From the NCBI GenBank assembly GCA_035553515.1, contig DATNDG010000006.1, forward strand, positions 1 through 64,000: a stretch of 64,000 nucleotides of DNA. Reading direction: 5' to 3'. Positions 46,239 to 53,779 of the stretch are shown here, in pieces. The notes below the pieces were generated by a model. It had not been told where the DNA came from and made no database searches. It saw nothing but the letters and a program-made list of their open reading frames with translations. The translations under genes were made by a program, and so were the position numbers. Position 1 is the first letter of the stretch, and every line of letters begins with the position of its first letter. Origin of the DNA: DAHUYF01 sp035553515 (GTDB taxonomy: Bacteria > Pseudomonadota > Alphaproteobacteria > ATCC43930 > CGMCC-115725).

Positions 46239-47803
46239 TGGCCGCGGACGGAGGTATCGCGACGCCGAACCGGCTTCTTTTCGAAGGACCGGAATGGGAT
46301 TTCGAGAAGATCCGCCGGGTTTACGGCGCGATCGAGGAGATTGCGCTCGGCGAGCTCGGTCTCGACGTCTATCCCAATCAGGTCGAGGTAATCACCTCCG
46401 AGCAGATGCTCGACGCTTACGCCTCGATCGGACTGCCGCTCATGTACCGGCACTGGAGCTTTGGCAAGCGCTTCGCCCGCGAGGAGGCGCTTTATCGCCA
46501 CGGCCTCCAGGGCCTCGCCTACGAGATTGTCATCAATTCGAGCCCGTGCATCAGCTACATCATGGAAGAGAACTCCATGACGATGCAGGCGCTCGTCATC
46601 GCGCATGCCGCCTTCGGCCACAACCATTTCTTCAAGAACAACTACCTGTTCCGCCAGTGGACAGACGCCACCGGCATTCTCGACTATCTCACCTTTGCGC
46701 GCGATTTCGTCGCTCATGCCGAAGAGAGCCATGGCGCCGAGGCCGTGGAGCGTGTGCTTGACGCCGCGCATGCGCTGATGAACCACGGCGTCCACCGTTA
46801 CGACCGGCCGGCGAAGCTCAACCTCGAAGATGAGCGGCGCCGCCAGGAAGAACGCCGCCGCCACTTCGAATCGAATTACGACGACATCTGGCGCACCGCC
46901 ATCATCGGCGAGCAGCGCGATGAGGAGCAGGAGGGCCAGAGCCGCGAGAAGCGCCGAGCGGAGATACGCCGCAAGCTCGGGTTGCCCGAAGAGAACCTGC
47001 TCTACTTCCTCGAGAAGCGAGCACCGCGGCTCGAACCGTGGCAGCGCGAGCTGGTCCGCATTGCCCGCCACATCTCCCAGTATTTCTACCCGCAGAAGCA
47101 GACGCGGCTGCTCAACGAAGGTTGTGCCACCTTCTGCCACTACGAGATCATGACCCGGCTGCATGAGAAGGGCATGATCAGCGACGGTTCCTTCCTCGAG
47201 GTGCTGCACTCGCACACCGGCGTCGTGTCTCAGCCGGAATTCGACGACCGGCGCTATAACGGCATCAATCCTTACGCGCTGGGCTTCGCTATGATGCGCG
47301 ACATCAAGCGCATCTGCCTCGAGCCGGAAGACGAGGACCGCGAGTGGTTCCCCGACATCGCCGGAAACGGCGATCCCTACGGCACGCTGCGGCACGCCTG
47401 GGCCAATTATCGCGACGAGAGCTTCGTCCTGCAGTATCTGAGCCCGCGGCTCATCCGCGAGTTCCGCCTGTTCAAGGTCCTCGACGAGGAGAGCGCCGAC
47501 GCGCTGGTCGTCGATGCCATTCACGACGAGCGCGGCTATCGCGAGATCCGCCGCGCGCTGGCGCGCCACTACGATCTGGCGCGGCACGAGCCCGACATCC
47601 AGATCCGCGATGTCGATCTCGAAGGCGACCGCTGTCTCGTGCTGAGCCATGCTGTTCACGACGGCGTCTTGCTCGACGAGCCCAGCGCCAAGGCGGTGCT
47701 GGAGCAACTCGGCGAGCTTTGGCGCTACGGCATTCGGCTCGAGGAGGTCGATGCAGCGACCGACCGGATCGTCAAATCGCACGAGCTGCCGGCCCGGCTC
47801 TAA
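46238..47803 (+). CDS. SpoVR family protein (YcgB)
   Basis: A 521-residue protein. Conserved SpoVR features are the MYRHWSFGKRF segment, NSSPCISYIMEENSMTMQAL, AHAAFGHNHFFKNNYLFR and RLLNEGCATFCHYEIM. In Bacillus SpoVR is needed for spore cortex formation; in proteobacteria YcgB is RpoS-linked and of unknown biochemistry. A His/Glu-rich pattern suggests metal binding (inference). The TGATG junction couples it with yeaH. Its stop codon overlaps the stop of the opposing MFS gene. Confidence 0.94.
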   Translation: MAADGGIATPNRLLFEGPEWDFEKIRRVYGAIEEIALGELGLDVYPNQVEVITSEQMLDAYASIGLPLMYRHWSFGKRFAREEALYRHGLQGLAYEIVINSSPCISYIMEENSMTMQALVIAHAAFGHNHFFKNNYLFRQWTDATGILDYLTFARDFVAHAEESHGAEAVERVLDAAHALMNHGVHRYDRPAKLNLEDERRRQEERRRHFESNYDDIWRTAIIGEQRDEEQEGQSREKRRAEIRRKLGLPEENLLYFLEKRAPRLEPWQRELVRIARHISQYFYPQKQTRLLNEGCATFCHYEIMTRLHEKGMISDGSFLEVLHSHTGVVSQPEFDDRRYNGINPYALGFAMMRDIKRICLEPEDEDREWFPDIAGNGDPYGTLRHAWANYRDESFVLQYLSPRLIREFRLFKVLDEESADALVVDAIHDERGYREIRRALARHYDLARHEPDIQIRDVDLEGDRCLVLSHAVHDGVLLDEPSAKAVLEQLGELWRYGIRLEEVDAATDRIVKSHELPARL

Positions 47804-49038
47804 ACCGGAACCCGCTTCCCTCCGCCCAGGATCAGCGCTGCCGCGGTCAGGTGCAGCGCCAGGGCCAGCATCAGCGGCGCAGCAAAACCGCCCGAGAAGT
47901 CGTGCAAGGCTCCGAAGACCGCCGGAGCGAAGCTGAAGAATGCCTGATTCACCGCGATCGCGAGGGCCACGACCCGGCCGAGATCGCCGGTAGCGAATTC
48001 GCGCTCGGCGATCAGCGGGGGCAGCGACACCAGATTTCCGAGCCCGAGGCCGAAGAGCACGCAGCCCGACAGCACCGACGCGCTCCCTTTCCCCAGCAAC
48101 AGAAGGATCAGCCCGGCCGATTGGAGCGCGAAGTTGCCGGCGGCGGCGCGGCGCCGGTCGAGTTGGTCGATGAACGCGCCGAGCAGCAGCCGGCCAAGCA
48201 CGGCGCAGGATGAGGTGAGGCTCACGGCTCCGGCGGCGCCCCCCTCGCCGAGCGTCGGCACGAGCAGGCTCACAAGGATGGCGACCAATCCGACCTGCGA
48301 AAAGAGGCCGAGCGCGAAGGCGCCCGAGAGCGTCAGGAAGCCGCGATGCCGGAAGAGCGTGCTTCGGCTCACCGGATCCGCCGAAGCGGCAGCGGCGCAT
48401 GCGCCCGCCGACGCCACGTCGCCATCCGCGCCGAGGCCCATGCTTTCGGGTGTCGGCGCCAGATAGCGGCCGGCAAGCCACCACAGGAGAGCCAGCGTCA
48501 CCGCGGCCACAGCGCTTGCCGCGCCCGGCAGACCCAGCCGGCCGATCAGCACGGTCCAGAGCGGCACGAACAGCACGCCGCCGATGCTCGCACCGTTGAA
48601 AGCGAGGCTGAGCGCGAGGCCGCGCCGGCGCCTGAACCACGGGGCAAGCATGGCATTGATCGCGGCACTGCTCGTCGCGGACCAGCCGATTGCGGTCAAG
48701 GTCGCGGCCACGAAGAGCTCCCAGGGAGCGGCCGCGAGCCCCCAGCCGAGAACGCCCGCGGCAAGTGCGAGAACGCCGCCGCGGGTCGTCGCCGCGAGGC
48801 CGAAGCGTCTATGGGCGTCGTCGAGACAGGCGACCAGCGCCGCGCTGACGAGATAATGCGCGGTGATGGCGGCCGAGATCAGCGAAAGCGGCCAACCGCG
48901 CGCGTCATGGATGGCATACAGGAAGACCGAGAGGCCATAAAAACCGATACCCCAGGCGAAGATTGCATAGGTGAACGCCGCGGCAACCACGTGCCACCCG
49001 AAGAAGCCGCTGCGACTCTCTGCCTGCGCCGTCGCCAT
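47800..49038 (-). CDS. MFS transporter
   Basis: A 412-residue inner-membrane protein with twelve expected helices. The N-terminal GWHVVAAAFTYAIFAWGIGF, the loop after helix 2 and the central RSTLFRHRGFLTLSGAFALGL segment fit the monocarboxylate/oxalate-formate-type MFS group. The ATG at 49038 is preferred to a GTG 6 nt upstream, neither with a clear ribosome site. The substrate is unknown. Its stop (TAG) and the spoVR stop (TAA) interlock in CTAA. Confidence 0.86.
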   Translation of the reverse strand: MATAQAESRSGFFGWHVVAAAFTYAIFAWGIGFYGLSVFLYAIHDARGWPLSLISAAITAHYLVSAALVACLDDAHRRFGLAATTRGGVLALAAGVLGWGLAAAPWELFVAATLTAIGWSATSSAAINAMLAPWFRRRRGLALSLAFNGASIGGVLFVPLWTVLIGRLGLPGAASAVAAVTLALLWWLAGRYLAPTPESMGLGADGDVASAGACAAAASADPVSRSTLFRHRGFLTLSGAFALGLFSQVGLVAILVSLLVPTLGEGGAAGAVSLTSSCAVLGRLLLGAFIDQLDRRRAAAGNFALQSAGLILLLLGKGSASVLSGCVLFGLGLGNLVSLPPLIAEREFATGDLGRVVALAIAVNQAFFSFAPAVFGALHDFSGGFAAPLMLALALHLTAAALILGGGKRVPV

Positions 49039-49109
49039 CGGCACAGATCTAAAGGCGCGCGGCGCTTGCTTCTATCTGGAACAGTACGGCCGAAACCGAA
49101 GCTTCGCGC

Positions 49110-49505
49110 CTATTTGGGCTTCAGCGCCAGCGACGCCGAATTGAGGCAGTAGCGCAGGCCTGTGGGCGGCGGCCCATCCTCGAAGACATGGCCGAGATGG
49201 GCTTCGCAGCGACTGCACAAGACTTCGGTGCGGGACATGAAGAGGCTGCGGTCGGTCTCGGTTGCGACGCGATCGGCGGCGATCGGCGCCCAGAAGCTCG
49301 GCCAGCCCGTGCCCGAATCGAATTTCGTGCTGGAGTCGAACAGTTCCTGGCCGCAGCAGATGCAGGCATAGACGCCGGGAGTCTTAGTATCCCAATAGGC
49401 GCCGGTGAACGCGCGTTCCGTGCCCTTTCGACGGGCGATGCGGTACTGCTCCGGCGTGAGCTGCGCCCGCCATTCGGCGTCGCTTTTCTCGGGCTTGTCG
49501 CTCAT
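49110..49505 (-). CDS. msrB: Peptide-methionine (R)-S-oxide reductase MsrB
   Basis: A 131-residue repair enzyme reducing methionine-R-sulfoxide in proteins. The zinc cysteines are in CICCGQELF and CSRCEAHLGH. SGTGWPSFWAP lines the active site and the catalytic Cys is in LRYCLNSASL. AGGAGG precedes the ATG at 49505. It is divergent from the iron transporter gene mbfA, a sensible pairing for oxidative and iron stress. Confidence 0.95.
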   Translation of the reverse strand: MSDKPEKSDAEWRAQLTPEQYRIARRKGTERAFTGAYWDTKTPGVYACICCGQELFDSSTKFDSGTGWPSFWAPIAADRVATETDRSLFMSRTEVLCSRCEAHLGHVFEDGPPPTGLRYCLNSASLALKPK

Positions 49506-49633
49506 CGATCGCCTCCTTCGCCAGCCAGCGCATCCTATCGCCGGCCCTGGGCCGCGCAAGACACCGGCATTTGCCCTCCGTTCCTCCCTCCCCTATGTCA
49601 CCGTCTGGCGCCGCAGCCACAGGAGACCTCCCC

Positions 49634-50767
49634 GTGAGCGACGAGCAGAGCCCCGTCACGCGGTACCGTAGCAATCTGCGGGGCGAGATGGACAGCGCTG
49701 CGCTCTATCGCGCGCTCGCTGAGGCCGAGGCCAATCCGCAGCTGAAGCAGGTCTATACTCGCCTCGCCGCGGTGGAGTCGGCACATGCCGAATTCTGGCG
49801 CAAGCGTCTCTCCAAGATCGGCGCCGTCACCGGGCTGAGCCGCCCGTCCTGGCGCACACGCGCGCTCGCCTGGGCGGCGCGGCGCTTCGGGCCGGAGATC
49901 GTCCTGCCGCTGGTCAACAGCCTAGAACGCGCGGATTTCGACAAATACGATGCCCAGCCGGAAGCGGTTGCGGCGGGCCTGCCGCAGGACGAGCGGTCGC
50001 ATTCGCGGGTGATCGCCGCGATGGCGCGGCCACCGCATGGCGGGCTTTCCGGCGGTGCGCTGGCGCAGCTCGAAGGCCGCCATCGCAGCGCCGGCGGCAA
50101 TGCGCTGCGTGCCGCCGTGCTGGGCGCCAATGACGGTCTCGTCTCCAATCTCAGCCTGGTCATGGGCGTTGCCGGCGCCGATTTCTCCAGCCATACCATC
50201 CTGGTCACGGGCCTTGCCGGGCTCATCGCCGGCGCCTGCTCGATGGCGATGGGTGAATGGCTCTCGGTCAACAGCTCACGCGAATTCTATCAGCAGCAGA
50301 TCGCCGTCGAAGGCGCGGAACTGACCGAGTTTCCGGAGGAGGAAAAACAGGAGCTGTCGCTGATCTACCAGGCCAAGGGCCTGTCGGAGCCGCAGGCAAA
50401 GCTGCTGGCCGAGCGCCTCATCGGCGATCGCGATACGGCGCTCGACACGCTCGCGCGCGAGGAGCTGGGCATCAATCCCGAAGAACTCGGCGGCTCCGCG
50501 TGGACGGCGGGTGCGACGTCGTTCCTGCTTTTCGCCGGCGGCGCCATCATCCCGGTCCTGCCGTTCTTTGCGCTTACCGGCATCAACGCCGCCGGCACCA
50601 GCCTCGCGCTGAGCGCTGCGGCCATGTTCGCAATCGGCGCCGGCACGACGCTCTTCACCGGTCGCGGCGTGCTGTTCTCCGGGCTGCGGCAGCTCGCCAT
50701 CGGCATCGCGGCTGCCGGCGTCACCTACGGTGTGGGCAAGGTGATCGGGGTGTCAATCGGCGGCTGA
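49634..50767 (+). CDS. mbfA: Membrane-bound ferritin MbfA (rubrerythrin-VIT fusion)
   Basis: A 377-residue protein with a ferritin-like N-terminal half (EMDSAALYRALAEAEANPQ, AAVESAHAEFWRKRL, DERSHSRVIAAM carrying Glu and His iron ligands) and a C-terminal VIT1/CCC1 membrane domain (AAVLGANDGLVSNLSLVMGVAG, ITGLAGLIAGACSMAMGEWLS-like). MbfA exports iron and lowers peroxide stress in Agrobacterium and Bradyrhizobium. GTG start at 49634 follows AGGAGA. It faces msrB upstream and a tiny membrane protein downstream. Confidence 0.92.
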   Translation: MSDEQSPVTRYRSNLRGEMDSAALYRALAEAEANPQLKQVYTRLAAVESAHAEFWRKRLSKIGAVTGLSRPSWRTRALAWAARRFGPEIVLPLVNSLERADFDKYDAQPEAVAAGLPQDERSHSRVIAAMARPPHGGLSGGALAQLEGRHRSAGGNALRAAVLGANDGLVSNLSLVMGVAGADFSSHTILVTGLAGLIAGACSMAMGEWLSVNSSREFYQQQIAVEGAELTEFPEEEKQELSLIYQAKGLSEPQAKLLAERLIGDRDTALDTLAREELGINPEELGGSAWTAGATSFLLFAGGAIIPVLPFFALTGINAAGTSLALSAAAMFAIGAGTTLFTGRGVLFSGLRQLAIGIAAAGVTYGVGKVIGVSIGG

Positions 50768-50920
50768 TCAGTGAGCATAGAGGCCGCAATTGTGGCCGCC
50801 CGATGTGGCACAGCTCTGCAGCCGGTTCCAGTCGTGGAACTGAACGAGCAGCTCATAGCCGAGAAACGCCGCAAGGGCCGCGGCGAGCAGGGCGATGAAC
50901 TTCAGTCGATCGGGTGTCAT
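50768..50920 (-). CDS. 50-residue single-pass membrane protein
   Basis: A 50-codon gene on the minus strand. It begins MTPDRLKFIALLAAALAAFL, one membrane helix after a short basic start, and continues YELLVQFHDWNRLQSCATSG and GHNCGLYAH. The two Cys and the His residues on the outer side could bind metal or form a disulfide. Its stop directly abuts the mbfA stop. Codon use is normal for the region and the hydrophobic/polar layout is protein-like, but the ribosome site is weak. Function is unknown; a link to iron or redox control by its position next to mbfA is a guess. Confidence 0.6.
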   Translation of the reverse strand: MTPDRLKFIALLAAALAAFLGYELLVQFHDWNRLQSCATSGGHNCGLYAH

Positions 50921-51186
50921 GGGCGCCGGCCAATATGGAAAGAATCTGGCGTCGCGGCATGTTGCGCTATGCCACGATCCTGCACAAGCCGCTTCGGCGG
51001 CGAACGCAGGGGTATCGCCTTCCGCCGCACGCGCAGCGCCGCCGCGGAAGTAGCAGGCGAGCGCTCGGCGCCGCCGGGCGCCGGTTTCCTCGCGGCGAGG
51101 GTTCGCTCTATGCTCGCTTTGCCGGGTCGCCGGACCCCGCCCCGGCGGCGGGTGAGAAGGAGGACCGGTCAGCGAGGAGGAAACAC

Positions 51187-52053
51187 ATGCGGCTGGTGTC
51201 GTTTGACGAAGGGGGCGCAGCCAGGCTGGGCGTGCTCCAGGGCGAGATGGCGGTCGATCTCGCGCGCGCAGCGCCGCAGCTGCCGCGTGATCTGCTCGGC
51301 CTGATCCGTTCCGGCTCGGATGCCTTTGCCGCCGCCGCAGAAGCCGGCCGCAAGGCGAAAGCAGAGACGCTGCGACCGCTCGCGGAGCTGCGCTACCGCG
51401 TGCCGCTGGAAAATGCCGGAAAGATCATCTGTCTCGGCCTCAACTATGTCGACCACGCCGCCGAAGGCGGTCACGCCAAGCCGGAATATCCGAGCTTCTT
51501 CCTGCGTTGCGCCACCTCGCTGGTCGCCCATGGCGAGCCGATGTGGCGGCCCCGGGCCTCGATCAAACTCGACTACGAGGCGGAGCTGGTCGCCGTGATG
51601 GGCCGTCGGGCGCGGCACGTTCGCGCCGCCGACGCGCTCGGCTATATCGCCGGCTATTCCTGCTTCAACGACGGGTCGGTGCGCGATTATCAGCGCAAGA
51701 CCTCGCAATGGACCATCGGCAAGAATTTCGACCGTACCGGCGGATTCGGTCCGCATTTCGTCACCGCCGATGAACTGCCGCCCGGCGCCGCCGGGCTGTC
51801 GATCCAGTCGCGGCTCAACGGCGCAGTGATGCAGAACGCCAACACCAGCGACATGCTCTTCCCCGTAGCCGAGACGGTGGCCCTGCTGAGCGAGTGCCTG
51901 ACGCTCGAGCCCGGCGACCTCCTGGTCATGGGAACACCTGCCGGAGTGGGCCATGCCCGCAATCCGCCGGTGTGGATGAAGGCCGGCGATACCATCGAAA
52001 TCGCCATCGAAGGCGTCGGCCTGCTCAGCAACCCGATCGTCGACGAGCCCTAG
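51187..52053 (+). CDS. Fumarylacetoacetate hydrolase family protein
   Basis: A 288-residue FAH-fold enzyme, which hydrolyses or decarboxylates 2,4-dioxo compounds such as acylpyruvates or 2-hydroxyhepta-dienedioate. ICLGLNYVDHAAEGG, the metal site in KLDYEAELVAVMG, GYSCFNDGSVRDYQRKTSQW, and LLVMGTPAGVGHARNP are the usual blocks. The ATG follows GAGGAGG. It is not in a recognisable aromatic pathway cluster, though a VOC-family protein lies downstream. Substrate open. Confidence 0.92.
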   Translation: MRLVSFDEGGAARLGVLQGEMAVDLARAAPQLPRDLLGLIRSGSDAFAAAAEAGRKAKAETLRPLAELRYRVPLENAGKIICLGLNYVDHAAEGGHAKPEYPSFFLRCATSLVAHGEPMWRPRASIKLDYEAELVAVMGRRARHVRAADALGYIAGYSCFNDGSVRDYQRKTSQWTIGKNFDRTGGFGPHFVTADELPPGAAGLSIQSRLNGAVMQNANTSDMLFPVAETVALLSECLTLEPGDLLVMGTPAGVGHARNPPVWMKAGDTIEIAIEGVGLLSNPIVDEP

Positions 52054-52095
52054 GTGAATCCGCGCGGCGAATTCGCCCAGAGGAACCCTGCCCGC

Positions 52096-52401
52096 TCAGC
52101 GTGGCGTCGCGTCGCCGCTTTCGACCATGACCGTCTCCACCTCCCCAGCGCCGTTGCGGCGAAAGGCGGCGGCGGCGTCATACTCGGGCGAGCGAAAACA
52201 GGCGACGCCCTGCTCCAACGTGGGAAACTCGATCACCACGAAGCGGTGGAACTTGTGCGGCCCCTCCATGATCTCGTAGCTGCCGCCACGCGCCAGCACC
52301 TTGCCGCCATATTTGGCGATGATGGTAGGCACGAGATCGGTATACTTCTTGTATTCGACCGGATCGATGATCCGGGACCGGGCTACCCAATAAGCCGGCA
52401 T
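52096..52401 (-). CDS. DUF1330 family protein
   Basis: A 101-residue protein with the dimeric alpha+beta barrel-like DUF1330 fold. Family marks: PAYWVARSRIIDPVEYKKY at the start, GGKVLARGGSYEIMEG in the middle, and VVIEFPTLEQGVACFRSPEY. Function is not known. It is convergent with the FAH-fold gene upstream on the other strand and divergent from the VOC gene. Confidence 0.88.
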   Translation of the reverse strand: MPAYWVARSRIIDPVEYKKYTDLVPTIIAKYGGKVLARGGSYEIMEGPHKFHRFVVIEFPTLEQGVACFRSPEYDAAAAFRRNGAGEVETVMVESGDATPR

Positions 52402-52458
52402 GTCCTTCTCCCGTCGGCTGAAAGGGCGCTATTAGACCGCGACATCGGAGGCTTTGCC

Positions 52459-52914
52459 ATGCCGCTTTCGCATCTCGAGCACTTTCTCGTGCAGTCGGCC
52501 GATCTCGAGGCGACCAAGGATTGGTATGTCCGCGTGCTCGGCCTGCGCGAGGGGCCGCATCCTGATTTCGGCCTGCCGGTCTATTGGCTCTATATCGGCG
52601 AGCGCGACGTGCTGCACCTCACCCAGGGCGGGTCCGGCGTCTCCGAGAACCGCAGGCGCTATCTCGGCCAGGAATCCGAAGCGACACAGGGCTCCGGCGT
52701 CGTCGACCACGTTGCCTTTCGCGCCAGCGGCCTTGATGAGATGATTGCGCATCTGCGGCACCTCGGCATTGCCTTCAAGGAGCGGCAGGTCGACAATCAG
52801 GGGCTCTACCAGCTCTTCTTGTTCGATCCCAATGGCGTCAAGATCGAGCTCAACTTCGCGGCGGCGGAAGCCAAGGGCCGGCGTGCCGAGGTGATGGCGT
52901 CGGATTTCCGCTAG
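52459..52914 (+). CDS. VOC family protein (glyoxalase/extradiol dioxygenase-like)
   Basis: A 151-residue single vicinal-oxygen-chelate unit pair. It has LSHLEHFLVQSADLEATKDWY with the first metal His, a central VVDHVAFRASGLDEMIAHLR with the second, and YQLFLFDPNGVKIELNF with the Glu ligand. It could be a lyase, isomerase or dioxygenase; the substrate is unknown. CGGAGG precedes the ATG. Together with the FAH-type gene just before, it may act on a ring-cleavage product, but that is inference. Confidence 0.88.
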   Translation: MPLSHLEHFLVQSADLEATKDWYVRVLGLREGPHPDFGLPVYWLYIGERDVLHLTQGGSGVSENRRRYLGQESEATQGSGVVDHVAFRASGLDEMIAHLRHLGIAFKERQVDNQGLYQLFLFDPNGVKIELNFAAAEAKGRRAEVMASDFR

Positions 52915-52935
52915 ACCGAAGCGCGCGGCTGCCTG

Positions 52936-53679
52936 CTAGTCCTTCGCGCGGCCCGCTGCGCCGCGCGGCGGCCCTGCCTCGGCGATCTCGCTAACCAGCT
53001 TCTCGGTGATCGCATCGCCGAAGGATTTGAAATCCTGCACCACGAGCAGGAAGCCGCCGGGACCGCCGACCACGTTCTCCTGATAGTAGTTCGGCAGCCC
53101 GCCCGGCGGTTGGGTATGGGCGAAATAGCCGGGATTGGGATGCTCGTTGATGATGGCGAGCCCGTTGATGGTGATGCCGGCCGCCAGCGCATCGGCGTGC
53201 GCATCGGCAAGCGGACGGCCGGAATTATTGGTGCCGTCTCCGGAGACGTCGACGACGCGGCGCTCCGGCGTCGCGCCCAGCTTGGCGAAATAGGCGCGGC
53301 TGAAATCGAGCGCCGCGCTGATCGAGGTGCGGCCGACGAAGGAGCGCGGCGCCTTAAGCAGCGTCGCGGCGAAGCCGGCGGCCGTCTCGCCGTCGCGCAC
53401 CACCGTCCAGTCCGCCACCACCTGCTGCTCGTCCGGCCCCGACCATTCGATGAAGCAGATGGCGACTGCGCTATGCGGGCCGCCCGCAATCGCCCGCAGC
53501 ACGCGAGGATTGGTGACGGCAGCGGCATAGCCCTGACGCTGCAGCTTGAATTCGTCGTCATCGACGCTGCGCGATACGTCGGCGGCAAAGACCAGCGCGA
53601 CATCGACGGACTCCGCATGCGCTTGCCGCGGAAGCACCGCGAAAGCCGCAAAGAACACCGCCGCCAGGATCGAGCGCAT
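52936..53679 (-). CDS. DUF1194 exported protein with von Willebrand A-like fold
   Basis: A 247-residue periplasmic protein. The signal peptide is MRSILAAVFFAAFAVLPRQAHA. The mature start VDVALVFAADVSRSVDDDEF has the DxSxS metal-ion site of vWA domains, and GRTSISAALDFSRAYF and RVVDVSGDGTNNSGRPL fit DUF1194. It probably binds a protein partner in the envelope. Function is otherwise unknown. It is divergent from hrpB across 100 nt. Confidence 0.88.
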   Translation of the reverse strand: MRSILAAVFFAAFAVLPRQAHAESVDVALVFAADVSRSVDDDEFKLQRQGYAAAVTNPRVLRAIAGGPHSAVAICFIEWSGPDEQQVVADWTVVRDGETAAGFAATLLKAPRSFVGRTSISAALDFSRAYFAKLGATPERRVVDVSGDGTNNSGRPLADAHADALAAGITINGLAIINEHPNPGYFAHTQPPGGLPNYYQENVVGGPGGFLLVVQDFKSFGDAITEKLVSEIAEAGPPRGAAGRAKD

Positions 53680-53779
53680 CGGCGCCTCCCCGGGGTCTCA
53701 CAGTTCCAGCATAAGCTCGCCTCCCCGCCGGGGGAAGCGCGGGGCTGCCGCGCCTTGGGCAATAGGCTATAGCAGGTGA

